Source: Nitratireductor sp. (GTDB lineage Bacteria; Pseudomonadota; Alphaproteobacteria; Rhizobiales; Rhizobiaceae). Taken from it: 64,000 bases of DNA. Both the position numbers and the translations under genes were made by a program. The stretch is from assembly GCA_017854535.1 (NCBI GenBank), contig JAFMHL010000004.1, positions 42,403-106,402 on the forward strand, given 5' to 3'. Shown here piece after piece: positions 1 through 8,907 of this stretch; position 1 is the stretch's first letter; every line of letters starts with the position of its first letter. Under the pieces are notes generated by a model. It was not told where the DNA came from and ran no database searches. It was given only the letters and a program-made list of their open reading frames with translations.

Positions 1-517
1 TGGCAAAGGCTTCTGCCCACTCCTCAATCAACGGAAAATAATTCGGCTTAGCTTCAAACTTCTCATGAACCTCGTCTACGGGACGCTTGTTTGAAGCAAT
101 GACCCTTTCGCGGCCATCCTTTGCCAATAGGTCATTTAAATCTGAAAGACGCTGCTGGGATTCGCGATAGGCTCGATAAAGTTTCAGCACACCGCTGGCA
201 GCATTTGGTGCTGCCTCTGCGATTTCGATCAGTTCCTGATCGCCCGGTAATTCATCAGACAAAAGCGGATCAGCAAACACCTCTTTTAGCGCCGCCTGCG
301 AACCTGTGGCCTCGCTTTTCAACTCCTCAAGATTAAGATCATAGGTGGTGGCCAATTTCAGCAGCAACTGAACGGTTAATGGACGCTGATTGCGCTCTAT
401 CAAATTCAAATAGCTCGGAGATATTCCCAATTCCTCTGCCATCGCCGTTTGCGTCAACGACATGGTGTTTCGAATTCGGCGAATGCGCGGACCGGCGAAT
501 ATTTTCTGTTCAGCCAC
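1..517 (-). CDS. XRE-family regulator, ScfR/short-chain fatty acyl type (3' end outside window)
   Basis: Read on the minus strand from a GTG at 515-517; the reading frame stays open to base 1, so only the first ~172 residues are present. The protein begins VAEQKIFAGPRIRRIRN and has a clear helix-turn-helix near residues 10-60 (LTQTAMAEELGISPSYLNLIERNQR). It continues with the leader typical of long XRE regulators that carry an IrrE/ImmA-like domain and a C-terminal short-chain fatty acyl-CoA sensing region (ScfR/RamB/PrpC-like). That C-terminal part is off the window, so the subfamily is inferred from the N-terminal half. Family members control glyoxylate/propionyl-CoA metabolism and often bind their own promoter. 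The A+T-rich upstream region holds repeated TTTACAAAAT-type motifs that could be its operators. Confidence 0.85.
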   Translation of the reverse strand, partial: MAEQKIFAGPRIRRIRNTMSLTQTAMAEELGISPSYLNLIERNQRPLTVQLLLKLATTYDLNLEELKSEATGSQAALKEVFADPLLSDELPGDQELIEIAEAAPNAASGVLKLYRAYRESQQRLSDLNDLLAKDGRERVIASNKRPVDEVHEKFEAKPNYFPLIEEWAEAFA

Positions 518-873
518 TTTCTATCCCTTACAATCTGCAATATTTTTACAAAATTTCAACAAACTCGGAAATTTACAAGATTTTACAGAATTACAGAATA
601 ATTCTGAAAATTTCAAACTGTTTGACATGAATTCTTGCTATGCGGTGAGATAAAAGTTGCCAATTTGTTTGGGTGTGCGAGATTTGACCAAGATCGTTGT
701 CCTAGTGACATCTTGAAACAGATTTTTACAAAATCCGACAAGATTTAATCTAGGGACAAAATGTCTGTTTTGGGGGCTAAACAAAACCCTTTGAATAGAC
801 TATCAACACTGTAGAAATTTGTTTGAAGCCTTGTATCTCGTAGCGATCCATCAGCTTCTTTAAGGAGAAAATC
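518..873. promoter_or_regulatory. Divergent regulatory region with repeated ATTTTTACAAAAT motifs
   Basis: This 356-bp gap separates the XRE regulator gene from the small gene at 874. ATTTTTACAAAAT occurs identically at 542-554 and 722-734, and related copies (TTTACAAGATTTTACAGAATTACAG) run from about 572 to 596. The spacing and A+T content suit operators for the adjacent XRE regulator, but this is inference. A TTGACA (622-627) is a possible -35 box without a convincing -10. No coding potential was seen. Confidence 0.5.
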
Positions 874-1110
874 ATGAGCACCAAACCACCTGTAAAAGAG
901 CGCACCGAAGAAATGGCATCTGCAATGAACTCAGATGAGCAATCGGCTATTCGCATGGTCGCCAACGACTTACACCGTTTGAACCAATCAGTGATGAAGG
1001 CTGTGGAAGCAGGTGTTTCTGTGGAATTGATCCGCTCTGCCCGCCACCACGGTGGTAATGGTAATTGGGGTGATATGCTAACACCGATTATCGTGAAGCA
1101 AGGGCGCTAA
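874..1110 (+). CDS. Small conserved-looking hypothetical protein, 78 aa
   Basis: ATG at 874 is preceded by a strong ribosome binding site (AAGGAG at 861-866), and the gene ends just before a good hairpin terminator, so it is a genuine monocistronic unit. The product is hydrophilic and mostly helical at the N-terminus (ERTEEMASAMNSDEQSAIRMVANDLHRLNQSVMKAVEAG), followed by a Gly/His-rich stretch (RHHGGNGNWGDML). No signal peptide, membrane segment or known domain was recognised. It lies downstream of a region with probable XRE-regulator operators, so it may be under that control. Function unknown. Confidence 0.8.
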   Translation: MSTKPPVKERTEEMASAMNSDEQSAIRMVANDLHRLNQSVMKAVEAGVSVELIRSARHHGGNGNWGDMLTPIIVKQGR

Positions 1111-1141
1111 GCCCTTCCGAAACAGTTCAAAGCATTTAAAG

Positions 1142-1185
1142 GCCATCTGAACCAAACCTAACAGTTTTCAGGTGGCTTTTTCTTT
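1142..1185 (+). terminator. Rho-independent terminator after the 78-aa gene
   Basis: GCCATCTGAA (1142-1151) pairs with TTCAGGTGGC (1167-1176) with one G-T wobble, followed by TTTTTCTTT. Confidence 0.85.
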
Positions 1186-1214
1186 GACGGTTATGAAAAC
1201 GTGACTTTTGCGCT

Positions 1215-1230
1215 GCCCTGATATCAGGGC
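1215..1230. promoter_or_regulatory. Perfect 16-bp palindrome upstream of zwf
   Basis: GCCCTGATATCAGGGC is a perfect palindrome with no loop, 134 bp before zwf. The absence of a loop favours a dimeric-protein binding site over an RNA hairpin. The regulator is unknown; no HexR-like gene is in the window. Confidence 0.45.
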
Positions 1231-1364
1231 TAATATTAATTGTCTTGCTAATTTAAATCGATTGAATTATTCGTTTCCCTCGTAATTAAGACCATTCCTG
1301 CCTTTTTTATGCACTTGGTGCCATGGCATGATTGATCCAGTTCTAAGTCGGGAAATGTGGGCCT

Positions 1365-2840
1365 ATGACCAGCCAAATTATACCTGTTGAAGCGTTTGAC
1401 TATGTCGTCTTTGGTGGCACAGGCGATCTTGCCGAGCGCAAATTGATCCCTGCTTTGTTTCGTCGCTACGCCGATGGACAAATTTTGGCCCAGTCCCGCA
1501 TTATTGGCGCAGCGCGCGGCGAGATGGATCACGAGGAATATCGGTCTTTTGCACGAAATGCCCTTAAAACCCATATCAAAGAGGCCGAACTCGACGCCGA
1601 CAAGATCAACGCTTTCATGGAAATGCTCTTTTATTGCTCTATTGATGCGAAATCTGACAAAGGATGGCCTGAGTTAAAGTCCATATTGGGCGATGAGGAT
1701 CGTGTTAGAGCGTATTATCTTGCCGTTGGGCCTGCAATTTTCGGAGACATCGCAGATCGATTACACAGCAATGGCCTGATCCGCGAGCGGTCACGTTTGG
1801 TAATTGAAAAGCCGATCGGCAAGGACCTTGCCAGTGCCCATGCGCTTAATGAAGTTGTTGGCAAACATTTTCGAGAAGACCAAATATTCAGGATCGATCA
1901 TTATCTCGGCAAGGAAACCGTTCAAAATCTGATGGCACTGCGTTTTGCCAATACACTTTTCCAACCTGTATGGAATGCATCCTATATTGACCATGTACAA
2001 ATAACGGTTGCTGAAGACCTTGGTGTCGAGGGCCGTGGAAACTACTATGACACGTCAGGTGCCATTCGCGATATGGTTCAAAACCACTTGCTACAACTGC
2101 TTTGCTTGGTTGCTATGGAGCCTCCAGCTTCGACAGATGCAAATGCCGTTCGCGACGAAAAGTTGAAAGTTCTTCGATCTTTGAAACCCATCGATGCAGA
2201 ATCAGTAGACGCAAAAACGGTTCGTGGTCAGTACAAAGCTGGCGCTGCAAAAGGCAATCCCGTTCCGGCTTATCTTGATGAGGTGGATGATAAACAATCT
2301 GACACTGAGACTTTCGTTGCTATCAAAGCTGAGATTGAAACATGGCGTTGGGCGGGTGTGCCGTTTTACCTTCGAACCGGCAAACGGCTTTCATCGCGCG
2401 TTTCTGAAATTATTGTCCAGTTCAAACCGGTTCCTCACAATATTTTTGGGGACGACGCCAAATCCATCAAAGCAAACAGATTGATTATCCGTTTGCAGCC
2501 AGACGAAGGCGTAAAGCAAGGCATTACGATTAAAGACCCGGGCCCAGGCGGAATGCGTTTGCGCGAGGTTGACCTTGATATGAGTTTTGCTGAGAATTTT
2601 GATGTTCATGCGCCTGATGCTTATGAGCGTCTATTGCTGGATGTCATACGCGGAAACCAGACACTGTTCATGCGCCGTGATGAAGTGGAAGCAGCTTGGA
2701 AGTGGATCGATCCGCTGATTGCAGGATGGGCGGACACCAATCAAAAAACTGCGAAATACACGGCTGGCACTTGGGGGCCGACTTCTTCGATCGCGCTTAT
2801 CGAGCGTGATGGCCGAACTTGGCATGACGGAGAGGCTTGA
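1365..2840 (+). CDS. zwf: Glucose-6-phosphate 1-dehydrogenase
   Basis: The 491-residue cytosolic enzyme oxidises glucose 6-phosphate to 6-phosphogluconolactone with NADP+, the first step feeding the Entner-Doudoroff and pentose phosphate routes. The Rossmann loop is VFGGTGDLAERKLIPALF (residues ~15-32), with EKPIGKDLASA near 148 and the active-site signature RIDHYLGKETVQN near 177-189. The length is normal for the family. It is the first gene of zwf-pgl-edd; its TGA stop (2838-2840) lies 2 bp before the pgl ATG, implying co-transcription. A perfect palindrome 130 bp upstream is a possible operator. Confidence 0.97.
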   Translation: MTSQIIPVEAFDYVVFGGTGDLAERKLIPALFRRYADGQILAQSRIIGAARGEMDHEEYRSFARNALKTHIKEAELDADKINAFMEMLFYCSIDAKSDKGWPELKSILGDEDRVRAYYLAVGPAIFGDIADRLHSNGLIRERSRLVIEKPIGKDLASAHALNEVVGKHFREDQIFRIDHYLGKETVQNLMALRFANTLFQPVWNASYIDHVQITVAEDLGVEGRGNYYDTSGAIRDMVQNHLLQLLCLVAMEPPASTDANAVRDEKLKVLRSLKPIDAESVDAKTVRGQYKAGAAKGNPVPAYLDEVDDKQSDTETFVAIKAEIETWRWAGVPFYLRTGKRLSSRVSEIIVQFKPVPHNIFGDDAKSIKANRLIIRLQPDEGVKQGITIKDPGPGGMRLREVDLDMSFAENFDVHAPDAYERLLLDVIRGNQTLFMRRDEVEAAWKWIDPLIAGWADTNQKTAKYTAGTWGPTSSIALIERDGRTWHDGEA

Positions 2841-2842
2841 TC

Positions 2843-3526
2843 ATGCATTTTACGGCATTTGACGACAGTGATGATCTAGCGAAATGGCTTTCGGACCATG
2901 TGGCATACGCTCTTTCAAAATCCATTGAAAGCAAAGGAAAAGCCAGTCTTGTCGTTTCAGGTGGGTCGACACCGGGTAAATTTTTCAAGGCACTGTCCGC
3001 CAAGGATATCGCCTGGGAACATGTTTCCATTTGCCTTGCTGATGAACGCTGTGTTCCAAAAAGTTCCAATCATTCCAATACCCGGATGATCACGCTGGAA
3101 CTGCTCCAGAACAAAGCTGCAAAGGCCCATATGGTTCCTTTGTATGATGACGAAAGCGGAATTGAAAAACTATCAGACTTAGAATCTGAGATCAGATCAC
3201 TTTTGCCTTTCGATGTGGTGATTTTGGGCATGGGAAATGATGGCCATACAGCGTCTCTTTTTCCCGGCGCTGACAATCTTGGTCAGGCAACACAGGATAA
3301 TGACAAACATATTTTGGTTGCCATAAACGCTCCAGGAGCTGAAGAACCTCGCGTTACTTTGTCTGCTTCTGCCCTCACTTCTGCAGGAAATATTGTTTTG
3401 CATATCGAAGGCGCCAAGAAACGCGAAACGCTAGATCACGCCACAGAGGCTGGAGATCCGGCAAAAATGCCGATCCGGTATATTCTTGAAAAACGGCCAG
3501 ACCTCCGGGTCATCTGGGCACCATAA
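2843..3526 (+). CDS. pgl: 6-phosphogluconolactonase
   Basis: Hydrolyses 6-phosphogluconolactone to 6-phosphogluconate. The 227-residue protein is of the DevB/SOL type, with [15 protein letters not shown] near residues 37-51, ADERCVP near 69-75 and [14 protein letters not shown] near 130-143, all family signatures. I place the start at ATG 2843, which has a GGAGAG site eight bases upstream; a TTG at 2837 in frame is less likely because it overlaps the zwf stop. It lies between zwf and edd in the same operon. Confidence 0.95.
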   Translation: MHFTAFDDSDDLAKWLSDHVAYALSKSIESKGKASLVVSGGSTPGKFFKALSAKDIAWEHVSICLADERCVPKSSNHSNTRMITLELLQNKAAKAHMVPLYDDESGIEKLSDLESEIRSLLPFDVVILGMGNDGHTASLFPGADNLGQATQDNDKHILVAINAPGAEEPRVTLSASALTSAGNIVLHIEGAKKRETLDHATEAGDPAKMPIRYILEKRPDLRVIWAP

Positions 3527-3561
3527 ATCAAACTCTAGTTCACCATTGGATGGGAACAAAC

Positions 3562-5373
3562 ATGCACGTCAAAAAGACAATTGAAGCTGTGACCAAGCGC
3601 ATTATTGAACGCAGCAAACCTGGCAGAGAAGCCTATCTTGCCCAGTTGGATTATCACGCAGGAAAAGGACCCCATCGCTCAGCGCTTTCCTGCAGCAATC
3701 TGGCCCACGGCTTTGCTGCTTGCGGTACTGGCGACAAAGCGGCTCTGGCAGGTGATATTGTTCCCAATATAGGAATTATCACGGCTTATAACGATATGCT
3801 TTCAGCCCATCAGCCGTACAAAGATTATCCTGAGCAGATCAAAGAGGCGGCCCGTCAGGCAGGCGGTGTTGCTCAAGTCGCTGGCGGTGTTCCAGCTATG
3901 TGTGACGGGGTAACCCAAGGCCAAACCAGCATGGAGCTTTCTTTATTTTCCCGTGACGTAATAGCCATGTCAGCCGCAGTTGGTTTATCGCACAACATGT
4001 TTGATGCGGCATTGTTTTTAGGGATTTGCGACAAGATCGTTCCAGGTCTTGTTATTGCCGCGCTAACCTATGGCCATATTCCAGCAATCTTTGTTCCCGC
4101 CGGACCAATGCCATCGGGTATGCCGAATGATGAAAAAGCCAGAACGCGCCAACTCTATGCGGAAGGTAAGGTTGATCGTGCAGCTTTGCTGGCAGCCGAA
4201 TCTGCATCCTATCATTCACCTGGAACCTGCACATTTTATGGAACTGCTAATTCGAACCAGATGCTGATGGAGATAATGGGACTTCACCTGCCGGGTTCCA
4301 GCTTTATTAATCCCGGCACACCTTTACGCGATGCTTTGACAGCGGAAGCTGCAAAACGGGCCTTGGCTATTACAGCGCTTGGAAACGAGTTTCTTCCAGC
4401 AGGTCGGGTTATTGACGAAAAGTCGATTGTTAACGGTGTTGTAGGGCTTCATGCCACTGGCGGTTCTACCAACCACACCCTGCATCTTGTTGCGATGGCA
4501 AAAGCTGCAGGGATTACGCTGACGCTGGAAGATTTTTCTGACTTGTCAGACACGGTGCCATTGTTGGCGCGGGTCTATCCAAATGGTCTTGCTGATGTGA
4601 ACCATTTTCATGCAGCTGGCGGAATGCCATTTTTGATCCGAGAATTGATCGACGGAGGCTATTTGCATGCGGATGTGAAAACAGTGATGGGCGAAGGCCT
4701 AGCCTCCCATACGAAAGAGCCTAAGCTGAACAATGGTGAACTTGTTTTCGAAGACAGCCCTAAAATGAGTGGTAACGACAAGATCCTTACGAAACATTCA
4801 AAACCTTTTGCTGCAACAGGCGGACTGAAAATGATCCGTGGTAATATCGGAACTGCCGTGTCAAAAATCTCTGCGGTCAAAGAAGACAGACGCGTGATCG
4901 AAGCTCCAGCCATCGTGTTCCATGATCAACATGAAATTCTCGATGCCTTTAAAGCCGGACAATTGGAAAAAGATTTTGTGGCCGTTCTTCGCTTTCAAGG
5001 ACCAAAAGCCAACGGGATGCCTGAATTGCACAAGATGGTTCCTCCGCTTGGCGTTCTTCAGGACAGAGGTTTCAAAGTTGCGCTTATCACGGATGGCCGC
5101 ATGTCTGGAGCCTCAGGCAAAATTCTTTCTGCCATTCATTTATCACCAGAGGCATGTGAAGGCGGACTAATCGGCAAAATCAAAGATGGCGACATCATTC
5201 GCCTTGATGCTTCCAATGGGACGCTGGATGTATTGATTGATGCAACTGAATTTACCAATCGCGAAAACGCGCAGCCAGATCTATCTGCCAATGAGACCGG
5301 ACTTGGACGGGAATTATTCGCCAATTTCCGGCGTAATGTGACCTCGTCGCTTGATGGGGCCAGCGCGATATAA
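3562..5373 (+). CDS. edd: Phosphogluconate dehydratase (Entner-Doudoroff)
   Basis: Dehydrates 6-phosphogluconate to 2-keto-3-deoxy-6-phosphogluconate. It is an IlvD/Edd-family [4Fe-4S] dehydratase of ~603 residues. Visible signatures are [16 protein letters not shown] (~115-130), [11 protein letters not shown] (~155-165), [15 protein letters not shown] (~220-234) and [14 protein letters not shown] near 510. Start chosen at ATG 3562 (MHVKKTIE), preceded by a GGATGGGA site; an ATG 12 bp upstream is also possible. It is the last gene of zwf-pgl-edd, 35 bp after pgl. The aldolase gene eda, normally next, is not in the window. Confidence 0.95.
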   Translation: MHVKKTIEAVTKRIIERSKPGREAYLAQLDYHAGKGPHRSALSCSNLAHGFAACGTGDKAALAGDIVPNIGIITAYNDMLSAHQPYKDYPEQIKEAARQAGGVAQVAGGVPAMCDGVTQGQTSMELSLFSRDVIAMSAAVGLSHNMFDAALFLGICDKIVPGLVIAALTYGHIPAIFVPAGPMPSGMPNDEKARTRQLYAEGKVDRAALLAAESASYHSPGTCTFYGTANSNQMLMEIMGLHLPGSSFINPGTPLRDALTAEAAKRALAITALGNEFLPAGRVIDEKSIVNGVVGLHATGGSTNHTLHLVAMAKAAGITLTLEDFSDLSDTVPLLARVYPNGLADVNHFHAAGGMPFLIRELIDGGYLHADVKTVMGEGLASHTKEPKLNNGELVFEDSPKMSGNDKILTKHSKPFAATGGLKMIRGNIGTAVSKISAVKEDRRVIEAPAIVFHDQHEILDAFKAGQLEKDFVAVLRFQGPKANGMPELHKMVPPLGVLQDRGFKVALITDGRMSGASGKILSAIHLSPEACEGGLIGKIKDGDIIRLDASNGTLDVLIDATEFTNRENAQPDLSANETGLGRELFANFRRNVTSSLDGASAI

Positions 5374-5389
5374 GCGCGTTGGTTTTATT
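5360..5389 (+). terminator. Terminator overlapping the edd stop codon
   Basis: CCAGCGCG (5360-5367) pairs with CGCGTTGG (5375-5382) with one G-T wobble, followed by TTTTATT. The TAA of edd (5371-5373) lies in the loop. It separates edd from the convergent sugar dehydrogenase gene. Confidence 0.7.
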
Positions 5390-6509
5390 GCTGTGTTAGG
5401 CGCAGCAGTCTTCCACCGCCGCCATCATCGACTTCATAAAGCGCCGCATCCGACCCCTGCTCCACTTCGCGAATTCTGGCGTCCCAGCTAAAGCGTTCGG
5501 CTTCGCTTGCGCTATCTCCATTGAGGTCAACGCGAATGAGCGCCTGCGATGCAAGACCGCCGATAAATGCATCCCCATTCCAATCGGGAAAAACATCCCC
5601 TCGGTAAATCACCAAGCCTGATGGGGCGATGGACGGAACCCAATAGGCTTTTGGTGTTTCAAATTCTGGTCTGGTATCATGGCTTGGAATAGGAAGGCCA
5701 GAATAATGGCTTCCCTCTGAAACCACAGGCCATCCGTAATTGGCTGCCTTTAGATTCAAATTCAGTTCGTCACCATTGCGCGGTCCCATCTCCGTTTGCC
5801 AGAGGTGTCCGTCTTGATCAAAAGCGATCCCCAATAAGTTCCTGTGCCCAATAGACCAGAAAGTCTTCGCAAGCTCGCCTTTGTCTTGAAATGGGTTGTC
5901 GTCTGGTAGTGAGCCATCGTCATTCAAACGGATTAACTTTCCAAGCGCAGAATCAAAATCCTGAGCCGGGTCAAGCTTTTGGCGATCACCTGATGTGATG
6001 AACAGTTTACCGTCCGGCCCAAAGACTATTCTGTGACTGTAATGGCCTCGCCCCGTGACTTTTGGAAATTGCTCCCAGATTGTTTCGATGTTTTGCAATG
6101 AGGCGTTGCCATCTTGTTCGATTAGTTGGGCTCGCGAAACAACAGCACCACGCGTTTTGCCTTTGCCTTTTTCGACATAGGAAAAGTAGACCAATCGGTT
6201 TTCAGAAAACTCGGGATGCAAGACAACATCGCCCATGCCACCCTGCCCGCCATAATCAACCTCTGGAAGGCCCCAGACTTGTGTCTGGTCTTTGCCATTC
6301 GCGGAAACCAAAAGCATTTTGCCTGATTTTTCTGTCACCAACATCCGCGCATCCGGCAGGAATGTCATTGCCCATGGCTCGTGAAAAACAGAAATCTCTT
6401 CGACTTTAAGTGTCGTACCTGCGCTTCCTGTCACTTGAAAACTATCCCCAAAGGCGAGACCAACAGAGGAACTCAACATTAATATCGCAAGTAATTTGGA
6501 TTTGAACAT
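5385..6509 (-). CDS. PQQ-dependent aldose sugar dehydrogenase-like secreted protein
   Basis: A 374-residue protein with an N-terminal signal peptide ([21 protein letters not shown]), hence periplasmic. It belongs to the soluble glucose/sorbosone dehydrogenase beta-propeller family (YliI/Asd type): [59 protein letters not shown] and [20 protein letters not shown] are all in place. Family members oxidise aldoses with PQQ. It sits convergent to the zwf-edd operon, compatible with a role in sugar oxidation. ATG is preceded by AGGGAG. Confidence 0.9.
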   Translation of the reverse strand: MFKSKLLAILMLSSSVGLAFGDSFQVTGSAGTTLKVEEISVFHEPWAMTFLPDARMLVTEKSGKMLLVSANGKDQTQVWGLPEVDYGGQGGMGDVVLHPEFSENRLVYFSYVEKGKGKTRGAVVSRAQLIEQDGNASLQNIETIWEQFPKVTGRGHYSHRIVFGPDGKLFITSGDRQKLDPAQDFDSALGKLIRLNDDGSLPDDNPFQDKGELAKTFWSIGHRNLLGIAFDQDGHLWQTEMGPRNGDELNLNLKAANYGWPVVSEGSHYSGLPIPSHDTRPEFETPKAYWVPSIAPSGLVIYRGDVFPDWNGDAFIGGLASQALIRVDLNGDSASEAERFSWDARIREVEQGSDAALYEVDDGGGGRLLRLTQQ

Positions 6510-6591
6510 GGTCTGCTCCCTAAGTTAAACGTTGGTGTTCTATAAATAGGGCGGCAGATCGGCTTTTTCAAAACTGGTAATATTGCATTAA

Positions 6592-6614
6592 GTTGTATCG
6601 TATAATAATACAAC
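6592..6614. promoter_or_regulatory. Inverted repeat spanning a TATAAT box before the lipoprotein gene
   Basis: GTTGTAT (6592-6598) and ATACAAC (6608-6614) are perfect inverted copies separated by nine bases that contain TATAAT (6601-6606). The element ends two bases before the ATG at 6617. A bound protein would block the promoter, so an operator is plausible but unproven. Confidence 0.4.
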
Positions 6615-6616
6615 TT

Positions 6617-7120
6617 ATGAGAACTGTTGATTCGATATGTACACCTTTAGCTTTAGTGATTTCACTCGCGTTTGTTGGCGGATGCACTTCATTGGACGCT
6701 TCGCAATCCGGGTTTGGCAAAGATGCTAGTATGGACGGAGCTTTTGACCGGAAAGAAAACCCGCTAGTGGTGGCGTTTCAACAATCCTGTTTGTCAGGCC
6801 TAGAGATGCCGATGGAAATTTCTGATTTGGCTTCAGCTAATGGTTGGCAACCTGCGCAAGAAACCGATCTGCAAACTTCCGGATTAGTGCCATTGCGAAA
6901 AATGATTTTGGAAACACCGGGCGGCGGCGGTAGATTTAGCGAAGAACAATATTTGTTCTCACGTCCTGCACAGATCGGGTTCGAAATTTTGAATGTTGAA
7001 AGACGGTATTTTCAACAACAAACATTGGCCACGCAATGTGATATTTACGGCTCTTATGACTTTTTGCAAAACTGTGAAGCACTTGGTAAATTATTAGAAA
7101 AAGCCCCAGACCATAATTAG
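6617..7120 (+). CDS. Putative lipoprotein of unknown function
   Basis: The product is ~167 residues from ATG 6617 (MRTVDSIC). The N-terminal segment TPLALVISLAFVGG ends in a Cys followed by TSLDAS, a good lipobox (FVGG-C), so export and lipidation are likely. The rest is soluble, with a Gly-rich GGGGRF near residue 105 and late cysteines (TQCDIYGSYDFLQNCEALG). No family was recognised. A TTG 24 bp upstream would lengthen the N-terminus but lies inside the probable promoter palindrome. No clear Shine-Dalgarno sequence is visible. Confidence 0.7.
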   Translation: MRTVDSICTPLALVISLAFVGGCTSLDASQSGFGKDASMDGAFDRKENPLVVAFQQSCLSGLEMPMEISDLASANGWQPAQETDLQTSGLVPLRKMILETPGGGGRFSEEQYLFSRPAQIGFEILNVERRYFQQQTLATQCDIYGSYDFLQNCEALGKLLEKAPDHN

Positions 7121-7361
7121 ACATACAAACACAATGGCGCTCATTTCATCCGTTGGAATATTGCCCTTAATGGCAAAAATGTTGTTGTAAGCTGCGATAA
7201 GTTACCCGCGACCTCATCCTCGTTGCAGTCTAACATTTCACTAAGTTTGAAAATCGATCACTCCGTTTCAACCAAACCCAAAATCCGTTTGGCCAAATTT
7301 GATAAGACGGACAAGTAGGTTCGTTTTTAGTTTCTACCTATGTAATTTTTGGAGAAATATT
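7121..7361. other. Intergenic region with no recognised element
   Basis: These 241 bases lie between the lipoprotein gene and the Cys-rich small gene. Only very short open frames are present, and no hairpin or repeat stood out. Confidence 0.5.
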
Positions 7362-7607
7362 GTGGGAATCAATCAAAAAACAACTCACGAAGCCAGCTGT
7401 AATAGTTCGCTGAACTTTCTAAAACTTCAAAGCGAAATCTGCCCAAGGTGTTTTGGTGCCGAAACAGTATTTGTTTGCCCAACTTGGACAACAAGCAATA
7501 TGATGTGCTGCCCTGATGGCAGCATTGTCTCAGGATGCCCCGGTAAGTCCATCCAATGTGGTTGTGCATCTGATGATCGAACGAAAAGACCGACTGTGAT
7601 CATTTGA
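7362..7607 (+). CDS. Cys-rich small hypothetical protein, 81 aa
   Basis: Start chosen at GTG 7362, with GGAGAA at 7351-7356; an in-frame upstream start at 7299 has no ribosome site. The product carries nine cysteines: one near residue 13, a CPRC pair, a lone C, a CC pair, a further C, and a CGC near the C-terminus (CCPDGSIVSGCPGKSIQCGC). This spacing suggests metal or Fe-S binding, or disulfides, but no signal peptide is present. A hairpin overlapping its stop codon supports an expressed unit. No known family was recognised. Confidence 0.55.
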   Translation: MGINQKTTHEASCNSSLNFLKLQSEICPRCFGAETVFVCPTWTTSNMMCCPDGSIVSGCPGKSIQCGCASDDRTKRPTVII

Positions 7608-7630
7608 GAGCAAGTCGGCTTTCTTTTCAA
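7587..7630 (+). terminator. Terminator after the Cys-rich gene
   Basis: CCGACT (7590-7595) pairs with AGTCGG (7613-7618), followed by CTTTCTTTTC. The preceding gene's TGA (7605-7607) falls in the loop. Confidence 0.6.
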
Positions 7631-7647
7631 AACAGTTGCGAGCTCAA

Positions 7648-8553
7648 TTAGTAACTCGGCGCATCAACGCCAGCTTCACGACAAGCAGAAGCCAATGTAT
7701 TTGCCATCAACATGGCAATCGTCATCGGCCCAACGCCGCCCGGAACCGGGGTGATTGATCCGGCGTTTGTCGCGGCGCTGTCATAGGCAACATCGCCAAC
7801 CAAACGAGTTTTACCTTCGCCTTTTTCCGGTGCATCAATTCGGTTGATGCCAACATCAATTACGCAAGCGCCCGGCTTGACCCAATCACCTTTGATCATT
7901 TCAGGACGCCCCACTGCAGCAACCAGAATATCGGCGGTTCTTGCCAAAGCTGGTAAATCAGGTGTTCTGGAATGGGCAATGGTGACCGTTGCGTTTGCGG
8001 CAAGCAAAAGATTCGCCATCGGTTTTCCAACGATGTTAGAACGCCCAACAACTACTGCCGTTAAGCCTGACAAATCAGATTTGCCAAGAGCACGGCGAAT
8101 AAGCACCATAGAGCCTGCTGGAGTGCAGGGAATAAATGCCTTATCTATTTCGCCTGTTCCCAACATACCCACGTTAATGAAATGGAAGCCGTCAACATCC
8201 TTTCCAGGATCAATTGCCTGAATTATTTTCCCCTCATCGATGTGTTTAGGCAAAGGTAACTGCACCAAAATACCATGAATTGCAGGATCAGCGTTTAGGT
8301 CTGCGACCTTTGCAAGCAGATCAGCTTCTGCCGTATCAGCCGGCATGGTATATGTTTCAGAGTGAAAGCCACAATCATGGGCCTTCTTGCCTTTGGAACG
8401 TACATAAACCTGACTGGCAGGATCTTCCCCAACGATGACTACAGCGATGCCTGGCACAACACCCGTTTTTGCTACCAGTTTGGCAGTGGCATCTTTAACA
8501 ATTGCAACAACATCTTCGGCGACCAATTTACCGTCAATCACATTCGGGGTCAT
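7648..8553 (-). CDS. folD: Bifunctional methylenetetrahydrofolate dehydrogenase/cyclohydrolase
   Basis: Interconverts 5,10-methylene-THF and 10-formyl-THF in the cytosol. The 301-residue protein has the family signatures [15 protein letters not shown] with the catalytic Lys (~48-62), [10 protein letters not shown] (~96-105), [16 protein letters not shown] (~168-183) and [15 protein letters not shown] near 265. ATG at 8553 has an AGGAG site. It is apparently monocistronic. A THF one-carbon enzyme also links functionally to the GcvT-domain protein at 54.7-57.1 kb, although the two are far apart. Confidence 0.97.
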   Translation of the reverse strand: MTPNVIDGKLVAEDVVAIVKDATAKLVAKTGVVPGIAVVIVGEDPASQVYVRSKGKKAHDCGFHSETYTMPADTAEADLLAKVADLNADPAIHGILVQLPLPKHIDEGKIIQAIDPGKDVDGFHFINVGMLGTGEIDKAFIPCTPAGSMVLIRRALGKSDLSGLTAVVVGRSNIVGKPMANLLLAANATVTIAHSRTPDLPALARTADILVAAVGRPEMIKGDWVKPGACVIDVGINRIDAPEKGEGKTRLVGDVAYDSAATNAGSITPVPGGVGPMTIAMLMANTLASACREAGVDAPSY

Positions 8554-8907
8554 CCAGATTCTCCTGATTTCTTTGGTTTCGATGTTCCCTAGTCCATTTG
8601 ACCTTCAACGGACATCGATAAACGGCCATTTTCTTTTCGATTTTCGCCATCAGGCCAAATGCAGATGAATGCTGGCTAAGAAAAAGGCCGTTGCAAACCT
8701 ATGCAAGATTTTTAACGACTTGTTCATTTCTCTCTGACAGAATTATGGAGTTGGAGAACTGTCTTTGGGGTATTGAAGTTCTTCTGGCGAAAGGTGTGAG
8801 AAGCATACTCATCCATTGTGATCTTACGATGTATCATGGTGTATGATGTGGTTGGGGCCGATGCTTTTCACACCTTGTCGCCATCCAACCAATTACCCTC
8901 GAAAATT
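8554..8907. other. Intergenic region upstream of folD with a long imperfect inverted repeat
   Basis: In this 354-bp gap AACGGCCATTTTCTT (8621-8635) is matched 14 of 15 by the reverse complement of AAGAAAAAGGCCGTT (8678-8692). The arms are 42 bases apart. This could be an RNA hairpin or a DNA-binding site upstream of folD. The remainder shows no credible gene. Confidence 0.5.
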
